A stretch of DNA of 64,000 bases from Luteimonas sp. RC10 (GCF_014192745.1 NZ_JACHYJ010000005.1:1-64000); one strand, 5' to 3'. Counted from the first letter of the stretch, positions 24,411-41,649 are shown. Numbers and translations: made by a program. The notes: generated by a model from the letters alone, not told the origin.

Positions 24411-25526
24411 ATGATGAAACGTCTATTGCCGCTGTTGTGCCTGGGCGCCGTGGGCACCGCGTTCGCCGCCTCGCCCACACCGCATCGCATCTTCATCGCC
24501 GGCGATTCGACCGCGGCGACCTACGGCCCCGAGCGGGCGCCGCAGGCCGGCTGGGGCCAAGCGCTGCCGCGCTGGATCGCCGGCGGCTGGGAGGTGCGCA
24601 ATCACGCGATGGGCGGGCGCAGCACCCGCAGTTTCATCGACGAAGGCCGGCTGGACGCGATCGCCAGCGAGATCAGTGCCGGCGATGTGTTGCTGATCCA
24701 GTTCGGCCACAATGATGCCAAGCGCGAGGACCCCGCGCGCTACACCGATCCGGCGACCGACTACCCGCGCTTGCTCCAGCGCTATATCGACCTGGCGCGC
24801 GCGCAGGGCGCCACGCCCATCCTGATCACCCCGGTCGCGCGGCTGCTCTACGACTTCCGTTCGCTCATCGACACGCATGGTCGCTACACGCTGGCGATGC
24901 AGGCCCTGGCGACCCGCGAGGGCGTGGCGCTGATCGATCTCGATGCCGCGTCCAGCGACTGGATCCGTGCCCACGGCGAAGACGGTGCCAAGCCCTATTT
25001 CATGCACGTGCCGGCGCAGGGCAAGGCCGACGGCACCCATTTCAGCGAGGCCGGTGCCGATGCGGTCGCCTGCCTCGTCGCCGCCGGCTGGCGCGAGCTC
25101 GATACCGACGCGCCGGTCAAGCCCGTCACCGCGGCCGACTGCATGGCGGTGCCTGCGCCGCCGTCGGCATCGGTGTCGCCGTCGGTCGTCGTGCAGGAGC
25201 GCGACATCGCGATCGAACAGCCCGGCCCGCACGACGGTGCCGGCACGACCACGGCCTATCCGTTCTTCAGTGATGCCACCGGCCTGGACCTCGTGTTCCG
25301 CAAGCGCGCCCTGCACCCGGGCGCGACTATCGGCGACCACGTCAACGACAAGGACGAGATCTACTACGTGCTGTCCGGGCGCGGGCGATTGCTGCTCGGC
25401 GACACGGTGCGCGAGGTCGGCCCGGGCGATGCGATCCTGACCCGCGACGGCGACCGCCATGCGCTCGACCAGGTCGGCGACGAGGACCTGGTGATCTTCA
25501 TCGTCTACCGGCCGGTGCGACGCTGA
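24411..25526 (+). CDS. rhamnogalacturonan acetylesterase (CE12-like SGNH) fused to a cupin domain
   Basis: Exported two-domain protein of 371 aa. After the signal peptide (KRLLPLLCLGAVGTAFAA), residues 25-235 are an SGNH hydrolase of the rhamnogalacturonan-acetylesterase type: GDSTAA (Ser 33), MGGRSTRSF (Gly 69), FGHND (Asn 101) and DGTHFSEAG (Asp 207, His 210). It should remove acetyl groups from pectin. A proline/alanine linker near 245-260 leads to a cupin domain (about 285-371) with His 310, Glu 316 in DEIYYVLSGRGRLLLG, and His 350. A separate cupin next to an SGNH domain suggests a bifunctional or sugar-binding role; which is unknown. It closes the kduI operon. Confidence 0.85.
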   Translation: MMKRLLPLLCLGAVGTAFAASPTPHRIFIAGDSTAATYGPERAPQAGWGQALPRWIAGGWEVRNHAMGGRSTRSFIDEGRLDAIASEISAGDVLLIQFGHNDAKREDPARYTDPATDYPRLLQRYIDLARAQGATPILITPVARLLYDFRSLIDTHGRYTLAMQALATREGVALIDLDAASSDWIRAHGEDGAKPYFMHVPAQGKADGTHFSEAGADAVACLVAAGWRELDTDAPVKPVTAADCMAVPAPPSASVSPSVVVQERDIAIEQPGPHDGAGTTTAYPFFSDATGLDLVFRKRALHPGATIGDHVNDKDEIYYVLSGRGRLLLGDTVREVGPGDAILTRDGDRHALDQVGDEDLVIFIVYRPVRR

Positions 25527-25571
25527 GAGCTTGCGGGAAAGCCCGTGCCCCCACCCGACGCGCGCTGCGCG

Positions 25572-25943
25572 TCGACCTCCCCCGCGGGCGGGGGAGGTGA
25601 GATCGCGGCGCACCCAATCGCCGCGCCGCGCCTTCCCCGCCTCAAGCCTGCGGCGCCGGCATCGACCTCCTCGCGAGCGGGGCGGTGAGATCGCGGCGTA
25701 CCAAGTCGCCGCGCCGCGTCGCGCCTTCCTCGCTGCACGCCGGCGATGCCGGCGTCGACCTCCTCGCGAGTGGGGGCGGTGAGATCGCGGCGCACCCAAT
25801 CGCCGCGCCGCGTCGCTCCTTCTTCACTGCACGCCGGCGATGCCGGCGTCGACCTCCTCGCGAGCGGGGGAGGTGAGATCGCGGCGTATCCAATCGCCGT
25901 GCTGCACCGCGCCTTCCCCCGTAGAACGGGGGAAGGCTGGGAT
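25572..25943. repeat. four tandem ~93-base direct repeats
   Basis: Units begin at 25572, 25662, 25755 and 25849 with TCGACCTCC, giving periods of 90, 93 and 94 bases. Each contains GGTGAGATCGCGGCG followed by AATCGCCG or AGTCGCCG. The inner pair (GCGGCG ... CGCCGC) can form a short hairpin. Units 2 and 3 are the most alike; the fourth decays into a different 3' end. The reading frames through it are arginine-rich and not convincing as protein. The 25527-25958 gap holds nothing else recognisable. Confidence 0.85.
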
Positions 25944-25958
25944 GGGGGCGCCTTCGCG

Positions 25959-26123
25959 TCAGCGCGTCGGGGCTGCGCGTGGCTCAGTGGGTTTCTCGGT
26001 GGGTTCGTCGGGCGGCGGTGTGCAGGCGGCGAGGCCGAGCAGCAGCGCTGCCGCACAGGTCATCCAACGGAGGCGGCGTGCGCCATGGCGCGCAAATGCG
26101 GTCGAGCGACGGAACGTAGGCAT
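25959..26123 (-). CDS. small lipoprotein, 54 aa
   Basis: A short frame encodes a 54-residue protein with a positively charged N-terminus, a hydrophobic stretch and a lipobox ([14 protein letters not shown]), then a Pro/Glu/Thr-rich tail ([20 protein letters not shown]). This is the layout of small xanthomonad lipoproteins. GGGGAG at 26133-26138 is nine bases before ATG 26123, supporting translation; a shorter start at the second Met (26063) is possible. The cysteine would be lipidated after signal-peptidase II cleavage. It is divergent from the SDR at 26183. No function can be assigned. Confidence 0.65.
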   Translation of the reverse strand: MPTFRRSTAFARHGARRLRWMTCAAALLLGLAACTPPPDEPTEKPTEPRAAPTR

Positions 26124-26132
26124 CGTGGCAGT

Positions 26133-26138
26133 CTCCCC
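26133..26138 (-). promoter_or_regulatory. RBS of the small lipoprotein
   Basis: GGGGAG on the minus strand is nine bases ahead of the ATG at 26123. It is the main evidence beside the lipobox that this short frame is translated. Confidence 0.5.
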
Positions 26139-26182
26139 GATGGCAGGCTCGACGGTATCCTACGCGCAGTCGAATCGAGGAC

Positions 26183-26965
26183 ATGTCGATGGATCCGCAG
26201 CGCTGGCGCCTGGACGGCCAACTTGCCCTGGTGACTGGCGGCAGCGCCGGCATCGGACGGGCGATCACGCGCGAACTCGCCGGATTCGGTGCCACGGTGC
26301 TGATCGTGGGCCGCAACGGCGACACGCTCGAGGCCGCGCGCGAGGAATTGCTGGAGGAACTCCCACAGGCCGATATCCGCGCGCTGATTGCCGATGTCGT
26401 CGACGAGGAGCAGCGCGGCGAGATCCTCGACTGGGTCGAGGACCAGGGCGAAGGCCTGAACATCCTGGTCAACAACGCCGGCGGCAACGTGCCGCGCGCG
26501 GCGACCGAGTACGGCGAGGACGAGTGGCGCGAGATCTTCGAGGTCAATGTGTTCAGTGCGTTCGAACTCACCCGCCTGGCACATCCGCTGCTCACCCGCC
26601 ATGCCAGTTCCAGCGTCGTCAACGTCGGCAGCGTGTCGGGCATCACCCACGTGCGCACCGGCGCGGTCTACGGCATGAGCAAGGCGGCGCTGCATCAGAT
26701 GACGCGCAACCTCGCGGCCGAATGGGCCGAGGACGGGGTGCGCGTCAATGCAGTGGCGCCCTGGTACATCCGCACCCGGCGGACCTCCGGGCCGCTGGCC
26801 GATCCCGACTATCTCGACGAAGTGCTGCTGCGCACGCCGATGGGGCGCATCGGCGAGCCGGAGGAGGTGGCGGCGGCGGTCGCTTTTCTGTGCCTGCCGG
26901 CGGCGGGCTACATCACCGGCGAATGCATCGCCGTCGACGGCGGGTTCCTGCGCTACGGGTTCTGA
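26183..26965 (+). CDS. SDR-family oxidoreductase (tropinone-reductase-like)
   Basis: Short-chain dehydrogenase of 260 aa, NAD(P)-dependent. Motifs are TGGSAGIG (18-25), NNAGG, the catalytic Ser in NVGSVSG, and YGMSK with Tyr and Lys. It ends in [19 protein letters not shown]. Overall it resembles the tropinone-reductase-like group, whose bacterial members have varied substrates. It differs clearly from KduD in the same locus. It sits at the edge of the pectin locus behind a repeat and has no operator of the CGGTGTCAT type, so its link to pectin is uncertain. Confidence 0.85.
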   Translation: MSMDPQRWRLDGQLALVTGGSAGIGRAITRELAGFGATVLIVGRNGDTLEAAREELLEELPQADIRALIADVVDEEQRGEILDWVEDQGEGLNILVNNAGGNVPRAATEYGEDEWREIFEVNVFSAFELTRLAHPLLTRHASSSVVNVGSVSGITHVRTGAVYGMSKAALHQMTRNLAAEWAEDGVRVNAVAPWYIRTRRTSGPLADPDYLDEVLLRTPMGRIGEPEEVAAAVAFLCLPAAGYITGECIAVDGGFLRYGF

Positions 26966-26987
26966 GGCGGATACGGTCTGGGTGGCG

Positions 26988-27608
26988 TCAGGGGGCGTCC
27001 GCCGCGCACGTGCTCCCATCCCAGGTCGCACGTAGCCGCTCGTAGGCTTGCCGCAGCGCCGGGCTGCTCGCGCTGTCGGCGTAGCGCCAGCGGAACTCCG
27101 CTTCGTGCAGTCGGGCCTCCCAGGCCGCGCACAGCGCATCTGCGGCGACCGCTTCGCAGCTGTCCTCGACCCGCTCGCAGGCCTGGCCGGCGCCGAGGCC
27201 AGGCAGCCCGCCGATGCCGACGGTCTGCATCGGTCGGCAGCGCGTGGGCGGGGTGGCGTCCTCGCGCCAGTCGATGCTGCCGTCGTAGCTGCGGCAGGCG
27301 TACAGCGCGGGTGGCGGTGCGCGCAGGGCCGTCGGCTCGGGCGCCACGTCCGGGGGCGTGCGCGGCGCCGCCGGTGCGGGCGTCGGTGCCGATGCCGGGC
27401 GTCCCGGGACGACATAGGCGGGCATCGGCGCCGCGATTTCGACCACGCGCCGCTGTTGCTGTTGCCCGGGCGCGCAGGGGCGGCCATTCTGGAACGTCAC
27501 CGCGCCATCGGCATCGGTGCAGCGGTAGATGACGGCGTCGGCAGCGGCCGTGCCGACGGCCACGGCCAACAGCAGGAGCGCCACGGCCGCGCGCAGGCCG
27601 TGGGTCAT
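26988..27608 (-). CDS. DUF4124 domain secreted protein (1)
   Basis: Exported protein of 206 aa. The signal peptide (RAAVALLLLAVAVGTAAA) is followed by a DUF4124 unit, IYRCTDADGAVTFQNGRPC, then a proline/alanine-rich linker and a Cys-containing C-terminal region (ACRSYDGSIDWRED, CERVEDSCEAV, CAAWEARLHEAEFRW). DUF4124 proteins are common in xanthomonads; their function is unknown. ATG 27608 overlaps the stop of the second DUF4124 gene upstream (ATGA), so the pair forms an operon. It is convergent with the SDR, with 22 bases between stops. Confidence 0.8.
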   Translation of the reverse strand: MTHGLRAAVALLLLAVAVGTAAADAVIYRCTDADGAVTFQNGRPCAPGQQQQRRVVEIAAPMPAYVVPGRPASAPTPAPAAPRTPPDVAPEPTALRAPPPALYACRSYDGSIDWREDATPPTRCRPMQTVGIGGLPGLGAGQACERVEDSCEAVAADALCAAWEARLHEAEFRWRYADSASSPALRQAYERLRATWDGSTCAADAP

Positions 27609-28285
27609 CGGCCGCAGTCCTGTCCGAGGCGGGCGTTGATCGCAGTCTCCTCGCCGCGCAGGCGCGCGCGTTCGCTGGGCTGGGCGTTGAAGAACCGGCG
27701 CCGAATCTCTTCGCGGCGCTCGGCCAGCAGGCTGCAGACCTCGGCCTGCGGCAGCGGGCTGCAGTCGTCGCGGACCCAGGTGCCGGCCCCGCCGTTGCCA
27801 CCGCGCCACCCGCGCCGTGTGCCCGCGTCGATGTCCACGTCCACTCGGCCGCCGCCATGGCCGGCCTCGACACCGATCCGGGTCGAGGGACCGCGCCGCG
27901 GCGGCCCGTACCCCAGTGTCCACAGCGGCACCCAACGCGGATTGCCTGCCGACGAATCGCTGGTATACGTACTGCCGTCCGGACGCACGCAGCGGTACAT
28001 CGGTTGCGCTGGACGGACGACGACGATCTGCGGTGGCGCAGGGGCGGTCGCCGGTTCGGCCGAAGGCGCCGGCCGCGGCGGTCGCGGCGCGGGCGCGGCA
28101 TCGATCGGGCGGATCATCGTGCGGACCTCCTGGCGATGGCCGCCGGCGCACGGCGAGTCGCGCAGCGCGACCTGCCCGCGCGCATCCGTGCACCGGTACA
28201 CGACGACGTCGTCGCGAGCCGCCGCCGGGGGCCAGGCGGCGGTCAGGCATGCGGTCAGGACGAGGAGGCTCGGGACGCGGCGCAT
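27605..28285 (-). CDS. DUF4124 domain secreted protein (2)
   Basis: Exported protein of 226 aa starting MRRVPSLLVLTACLTAAWPP. It carries two YRC-type units: VYRCTDARGQVALRDSPC near residue 29 and YRCVRPDGSTYTSDS near residue 97. A Gly/Arg-rich stretch (GWRGGNGGAG) and a helical end (AERREEIRRRFFNAQPSERA) follow. The C-terminal helical part resembles that of its neighbour, so the two look like diverged paralogues. The role is unknown; a periplasmic or envelope location is inferred from the signal peptide. It heads the two-gene operon. Confidence 0.78.
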   Translation of the reverse strand: MRRVPSLLVLTACLTAAWPPAAARDDVVVYRCTDARGQVALRDSPCAGGHRQEVRTMIRPIDAAPAPRPPRPAPSAEPATAPAPPQIVVVRPAQPMYRCVRPDGSTYTSDSSAGNPRWVPLWTLGYGPPRRGPSTRIGVEAGHGGGRVDVDIDAGTRRGWRGGNGGAGTWVRDDCSPLPQAEVCSLLAERREEIRRRFFNAQPSERARLRGEETAINARLGQDCGR

Positions 28286-28942
28286 GCCGCCATGATGCGA
28301 CGACTGGCGGCCGGGTGAAACCGGGCGCGCGGGCAGCGGAGGGCCGGGGGATCCGCCGGCGCTGCAGCCTGGCGAGTTGCTGCGAAGACAGGTGGGCCGC
28401 ACCGCGCCACGGCAGCCGCGACAACGGGTCGCAGGGCGAGGGTGGGGCGCCGTGATCCGCAGGCCGCCCGTCGGCCATGCCCCGACACCGGCCGCGATTT
28501 GCGGCGCTGCCGGCCCATGGACGCGGTTCGACGGCAGGATTACGATGCGCGCCGGATCGGGACCTCCATCCGCTCTGCACAAAGCCAGGGCGGGCGATGC
28601 CACGGTCCCCGGCGTTCGTCGCGACGCGCCCCAGCGCGCCACGGCCTGTGCGATCGGTGGAGACCGGTCCGGCCCGGAGCGACTGCAGCGATGCATCGCG
28701 CTCTGTCCCGCGATGTTCTTGGTGTCTGGTGCGCCGGCAGGTGCAGGTCCGCAACGCGCTGCCAGACGCAGCACGCGTGGCGCGCCGGCCGCCGGCTCGC
28801 CGATGGTCCGGCTGTTCGTATTCCGACATGTGCCGGGCCTGGACCGGCGCATGCCCGCGCATGGATGCGCTGTTGTGCGGTGCCGTTCCACGTTGTCCCG
28901 AGCGTTTTTCCACTCATCAAAAAGCCCCCTGGAGGGGATGTC
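28286..28942. other. 657-base stretch without a gene
   Basis: Between the DUF4124 operon and the Oar-like receptor, which diverge. Forward frames here are open but show arginine/proline-rich composition and no domain or start with an RBS. No operator of the CGGTGTCAT type, no terminator and no clear promoter was found. The last 50 bases contain a T run and an A run (GTTTTTCC ... CAAAAAGCC) ahead of the receptor RBS, which may form a leader hairpin. Confidence 0.5.
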
Positions 28943-31900
28943 ATGAACGCAACCCGTTCGCCCCGTGTGCCCCAACCCGCCCTGCTGGCCTGTGCGCTGG
29001 CTGCCTGTCTGGCGTTCGCCGCGCCTGCCTTCGCGCAATCCACCAGCGCCACGCTGCGCGGCCAGGTGCGTTCGGCCGAAGCCGGCACCACGGTGACCGC
29101 GACCAACGTCGCCACCGGTGCGGTGCGCCGCGTGCAGACCAACGCCGGCGGCGCCTACACGCTGGTCGGCCTGCCGCCGGGCACCTATCGCGTCGACGCC
29201 GGTGGTCAGCCGCAGACGGTGACACTGTCGGTGGCCTCGACCGCAACGCTCGATATCCAGGGGGCAGCCGCCGAAGGCGTGCCGGCCGAGGGTCCGGTCA
29301 CCGACATCAATGGCGTCACCGTGACCGCCCCGCTGTTGCGCGACGTGCGCACGTCCGAGGTCGGCAATACGATCTCGCTGCGCCAGATCCAGCAACTGCC
29401 GCAGGCCACGCGCAACTTCCTCGAGTTCGCCGACACCGTGCCGGGCATGCAGTTCAAGATCGACGCCCAGGGCCGCGCCACGCTGCGCGCCGGCGCGACC
29501 AACACCAGCTCGTCCAACCTCTACATCGATGGTGTGAGCCAGAAGAGCTACGTCCAGCAGGGCGGTGTGGCCGGCCAGAACGAGAGCCCGGGCAACCCGT
29601 TCCCGCAGTTGGCGATCGGCGAGTACAAGGTCATCACCTCCAACTACAAGGCCGAGTACGGTCAGGTCAGTGGTGCGGCGATCACCGCCGCCACGCGCTC
29701 GGGCACCAACGAGTTCGAAGGCGAGATGTTCTATCGCTACACCAACGAGCGCATGCGCGCCAAGCGGCCCGACGAGACCGACAAGGACGACTCGCAGGTC
29801 AAGGAGTACGGCTTTGCGTTCGGCGGTCCGATCATCGAGGACCGCATGCACTTCTTCGTCGCCTACGAGGGCAAGGAGAACATCTACGCGCGTTCGGTGC
29901 AGCCAGACGCGGCCTCCGGCGACGCCTACCTGCGCCTGCCCGAGAACCTGCGCAGCTACTACGGCGCGACCACGCTGCCGTTCGAGGAAGACCTGTACTT
30001 CGCCAAGCTCAGCTGGGACATCGGTGACAACGACCGCCTGGAACTGAGCGGCCAGTACCGCGACGAGGACGTGCTCGGCAATGTCGGCGGCGTCAGCACG
30101 CCCGAACACGGCGATGCGCGCATCAACGAGGACAAGCGCGTCAACCTCAAGTGGATGCACTACGGCCAGCGCTTCTACAACGAGTTGATCGTCAGCACCC
30201 AGGACTCGCAGAACTCCAAGACCCCGGTCTCGTTCGGCAACGGCGCCATCTACACCGTGATCGACCGCCGCGAGCCGCTGACCGAGGCCACGCTGCTGCA
30301 GGTCGGCCCGGCCAGCGGTTTCAGCCTGCAGTCGCAGCGCCAGAAGGGCTGGTCGTTGCAGAACGACCTGACCTTCAACAGCTTCGAGTTCAAGGGCGAC
30401 CACACCGTCAAGGTGGGCGTGAACTACCGCGACATCGACCTGGAGTCGAGCGACGGCGAGCCGCTGAATCCGCAGTTCTCGTGGGAGTTCGACCCGGCCA
30501 CCGGCCAGGTCGCCGCGCAGCCTTACCGCGTGGAGTTCATCGCGCCGTTCGCGACCCCGGGCCTGACCCCGCGCGTGGAAACCTCCGCCAAGCAGTACGG
30601 CTTCTACATCCAGGACGACTGGCAGGTGAACCCGCACCTGATGCTGAACTTCGGCGTGCGCTGGGATTACGAGGACGTGCCGGCCTACACCGACCACGTC
30701 ACCCCGAAGGCCTTCGTCGACGCGCTCTACGCGGCCGATCCGCAGAACCCGGGCCAGCGCTGGGTCGACCGCTGGATCAACGGCGGCATCGATGCGATCA
30801 ACCCGCTCGATTACATCAGCACCGGCAGCAACCGCAAGAACTTCAAGGACGCCTGGGCACCGCGTTTCGGCTTCTCCTACGACCTGGGTGCCGACGAGCG
30901 CCACGTGATCCACGGCGGTGCCGGCCGGTCCTACGACCGCAACCTGTTCCGCGACCTCGCGTTCGAGCGCCACAAGGGCTCGATCTCGCTGGTGCGCCTG
31001 GAGTTCGCCGATCCCACGACCGGCGAATGCGTGGCGATCACCGGGTCGCGCTGTGTCGCCTGGGACCCGGCCTACCTGGGCGGCGCGGACGTGCTCGCCG
31101 GCATCACCGGCTCGCGCGATGCCGCCGAGGCGTTCATGCTCAACAACCGGCTCAAGACGCCCTACAGCGACCAGTTCAGCCTGGGCATGAGCAACCAGGT
31201 CGGCCAGTGGCTGACCGACGTCACCGTGCAGCGCATCCTCGCCCGCGACGGCTTCGGCTACACGCTCGGCAACCGCTATCCCGATGGGGCGTTCTTCAGC
31301 CCTGGCGGCAGCCCGCCGTGGGGCGCGTCCGACCGCGTGCCGCCGGGCTTCGGCGGTGTGATCCTGGGCGACAACGGCGTCGAGCAGCGCAGCACGCAGA
31401 TCCTGCTGGCGGCCGACAAGCCGTACACCCGGGAATCGGGCTGGGGCGCCAACATCGCCTACACCCACACCCAGGCGCGCCAGAACAGCCGCAACAACGA
31501 CAGCCAGTTCGACTACTTCGACAAGGCGCGGCTGCAGTACTTCCCGTTCGTGAAGTCCAGCAACCAGCCCAAGCATCGCTTCACCGCCTCGGCCTCGGTT
31601 GACGGGCCGTGGGGCGTGACCTACGGCGCCAAGCTGGTGCTCGAGACCGCCAACCCGATCAACACCGTGGCCTGCTACGGCGTCGAGGGCTGGGACGGTT
31701 CGACCTGCCAGTTGGTCGGCTTCGTGCCGCCGGGCAACGGCAAGTTCCTCGTCGGCGGCGACATCTGGAGCTACCGCACCGTGGATCTGCAGGCGACCAA
31801 GGAGTTCGTGCTGGGTGGCGACACGCGGCTGACCGCGCGCGTGAACCTGCTCAACGCGTTCAACTTCGAGAACTACGACAGCTACGTCTACGGCGGCCCC

Positions 31901-32026
31901 GACGGCGGCCGCGACTACTTCGGCCAGGACGGCCAGCTCGATACCGGCTACGTGTCGGTGAATCGCAATGGCGGGATCTTCTACTTCCCGCGTACGCTGA
32001 CGGTGGAAGTGGGCCTGAAGTTCTGA
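28943..32026 (+). CDS. Oar-like TonB-dependent receptor with carboxypeptidase-regulatory domain
   Basis: Outer-membrane protein of 1027 aa. ATG 28943 follows GGAGGGG. A signal peptide (QPALLACALAACLAFAAPAFAQ) is followed by a carboxypeptidase-regulatory-like fold at about 32-110 (ATLRGQVRSAEAGTTVTATN, GAYTLVGLPPGTYRVDAGGQ). The plug comes next (LRDVRTSEVGNTISLRQIQQLPQ, NLYIDGVSQKSY, EYKVITSNYKAEYGQVSGA), then a long barrel ending in FYFPRTLTVEVGLKF. This order is that of the Oar family, thought to bind proteins, peptides or complex ligands, and it differs from the pectin receptors. A hairpin follows the stop. The substrate is unknown and no obvious partner gene is adjacent. Confidence 0.88.
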   Translation: MNATRSPRVPQPALLACALAACLAFAAPAFAQSTSATLRGQVRSAEAGTTVTATNVATGAVRRVQTNAGGAYTLVGLPPGTYRVDAGGQPQTVTLSVASTATLDIQGAAAEGVPAEGPVTDINGVTVTAPLLRDVRTSEVGNTISLRQIQQLPQATRNFLEFADTVPGMQFKIDAQGRATLRAGATNTSSSNLYIDGVSQKSYVQQGGVAGQNESPGNPFPQLAIGEYKVITSNYKAEYGQVSGAAITAATRSGTNEFEGEMFYRYTNERMRAKRPDETDKDDSQVKEYGFAFGGPIIEDRMHFFVAYEGKENIYARSVQPDAASGDAYLRLPENLRSYYGATTLPFEEDLYFAKLSWDIGDNDRLELSGQYRDEDVLGNVGGVSTPEHGDARINEDKRVNLKWMHYGQRFYNELIVSTQDSQNSKTPVSFGNGAIYTVIDRREPLTEATLLQVGPASGFSLQSQRQKGWSLQNDLTFNSFEFKGDHTVKVGVNYRDIDLESSDGEPLNPQFSWEFDPATGQVAAQPYRVEFIAPFATPGLTPRVETSAKQYGFYIQDDWQVNPHLMLNFGVRWDYEDVPAYTDHVTPKAFVDALYAADPQNPGQRWVDRWINGGIDAINPLDYISTGSNRKNFKDAWAPRFGFSYDLGADERHVIHGGAGRSYDRNLFRDLAFERHKGSISLVRLEFADPTTGECVAITGSRCVAWDPAYLGGADVLAGITGSRDAAEAFMLNNRLKTPYSDQFSLGMSNQVGQWLTDVTVQRILARDGFGYTLGNRYPDGAFFSPGGSPPWGASDRVPPGFGGVILGDNGVEQRSTQILLAADKPYTRESGWGANIAYTHTQARQNSRNNDSQFDYFDKARLQYFPFVKSSNQPKHRFTASASVDGPWGVTYGAKLVLETANPINTVACYGVEGWDGSTCQLVGFVPPGNGKFLVGGDIWSYRTVDLQATKEFVLGGDTRLTARVNLLNAFNFENYDSYVYGGPDGGRDYFGQDGQLDTGYVSVNRNGGIFYFPRTLTVEVGLKF

Positions 32027-32050
32027 GGCCACGCCGCATCGATGAGGAAA

Positions 32051-32077
32051 CAGAACGGGCCTTCGGGCCCCGTTCTG
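32051..32077 (+). terminator. hairpin after the Oar-like receptor
   Basis: CAGAACGGG pairs with CCCGTTCTG around a GC-closed TTCG loop. There is no strong T run after it, so terminator strength is uncertain. It sits between the convergent receptor and gltD and may serve either. Confidence 0.6.
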
Positions 32078-32122
32078 CGTTGCGCTGTCTGCCATCCAAG
32101 TCGTGCGGCGACGCGCGGGCGA

Positions 32123-38153
<6,031 letters not shown>

Positions 38154-38228
38154 CCGGTCAGGGGAGCAGAGCCGGCGTGGGGATCGGAGCGTGTGGCGGT
38201 CTCGCAACGCGTCCACGTCGGGCCATCG

Positions 38229-38257
38229 ACTAGAGCACAGTTTGTGCAGTGCGGCAA
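38229..38257 (-). promoter_or_regulatory. candidate sigma-70 promoter for gltBD
   Basis: On the minus strand TTGCCG (38252-38257) and TCTAGT (38229-38234) are 17 bases apart, 76 bases ahead of the gltB ATG. Both hexamers are imperfect, so this is a weak prediction. Confidence 0.3.
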
Positions 38258-38345
38258 TATGCGATTTGCGGCGCTTCGGACGTTTCCGATGCAACCATTG
38301 CGACGCAGCACCGGCGCTGGTGCAAGCGCGTCCTGGACGCAGCGG

Positions 38346-38915
38346 TCAGCCGCGGAGCACGCGTCCGGTGGCCGCGTCTCGGATCGTCGACGGCTCGCGT
38401 CGACCGCCGGTCTCGCCGGCAGCCACGCCGTCGATCTGCGCCAGCAGTCGCGGGTCGAGCGCGGCGGCCGCGTGCACCGCCGGTTCGCCCGAGAGGTTGG
38501 CGCTGGTCGACACCAACGGCCCGCCGAAGGCGGCGCACAGTGCGACGACGCCGGGATGGGCGCTGACGCGCACCGCGATGCCGGCATGGGCCCCGGTCAG
38601 CCAGGCCGGAACGCCGGACAGCGCCGGCACGATCCAGGTGTGCGGGCCGGGCCAGGTGGCATGCACGGCGGCCTGGCGGTCGGCATCCAGCCCGGACCAG
38701 TCGACGATGTTCGCCAGTTGCGCCGTGGCGCCGGCGATCAGGATCACGCCCTTGTCGACCGGCCGGCGCTTGATGTCGAGCACGCGCCCGACCGCGGCTG
38801 CGTCGAAGGGATCGCAGCCCAGCCCCCACACGCCTTCGGTGGGGTAGGCGATCACGCCGCCGCGCGCGAGCACGGCGGCCGCGGCGGCGATGTCCAGACG
38901 CGCGACTGTGGACAT
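38346..38915 (-). CDS. tsaC: threonylcarbamoyl-AMP synthase (Sua5/YciO/YrdC family)
   Basis: Cytoplasmic enzyme of 189 aa that makes threonylcarbamoyl-AMP from threonine, bicarbonate and ATP for the t6A37 modification of tRNA. The start is ATG 38915; a TTG four codons upstream is less likely. YrdC motifs are IAYPTEGVWGLGCDP, the KRRPVDKGVILI loop, PGPHTWIVPA and PLVSTSANLSGEPA. It has the short TsaC form without a Sua5 C-terminal domain. It follows topA by 19 bases on the same strand and may be co-transcribed. Confidence 0.92.
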   Translation of the reverse strand: MSTVARLDIAAAAAVLARGGVIAYPTEGVWGLGCDPFDAAAVGRVLDIKRRPVDKGVILIAGATAQLANIVDWSGLDADRQAAVHATWPGPHTWIVPALSGVPAWLTGAHAGIAVRVSAHPGVVALCAAFGGPLVSTSANLSGEPAVHAAAALDPRLLAQIDGVAAGETGGRREPSTIRDAATGRVLRG

Positions 38916-38934
38916 GCGCAAGACCAACCGCGGG

Positions 38935-41502
<2,568 letters not shown>

Positions 41503-41649
41503 GGTGGGCGACATCCGTGGGTGCGCCGTTGGCCCGGCGCCCCGAAAGGTGTGAAGACGCCGCCGCCCGAGGAGGACCCCGGGCGGTCGGTTGCTTTTAT
41601 AGTGGAATCACGGGCGGGCAGGGCTGTCAAGCGCAAGCCCTGCCGGGGT

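Noticed and set aside
25527-25943. Arginine-rich ORFs in the tandem repeat region
   Set aside because: The frames are produced by the repeat itself and have no conserved start, RBS or domain.
25572-25943. CRISPR array
   Set aside because: The units are contiguous ~93-base repeats without short identical repeats separated by unique spacers, and no cas gene is near.
28442-28942. 167-codon extension upstream of the Oar-like receptor
   Set aside because: It is in frame but would hide the signal peptide, and a strong GGAGGGG lies before ATG 28943.
30220-30232. A GACCCCGGTCTC stretch as another repeat copy
   Set aside because: It is coding DNA inside the receptor and lacks the GTCAGAGTC half.
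27605-32095. A 1496-codon reverse frame across the Oar-like receptor
   Set aside because: Only its last 226 codons (27605-28285) are real, as the DUF4124 gene. The rest is antisense to the receptor.
41596-41630. TTGACA and TATAAA upstream of topA as a promoter
   Set aside because: The hexamers are good, but 23 bases apart, which is too far for a sigma-70 promoter.
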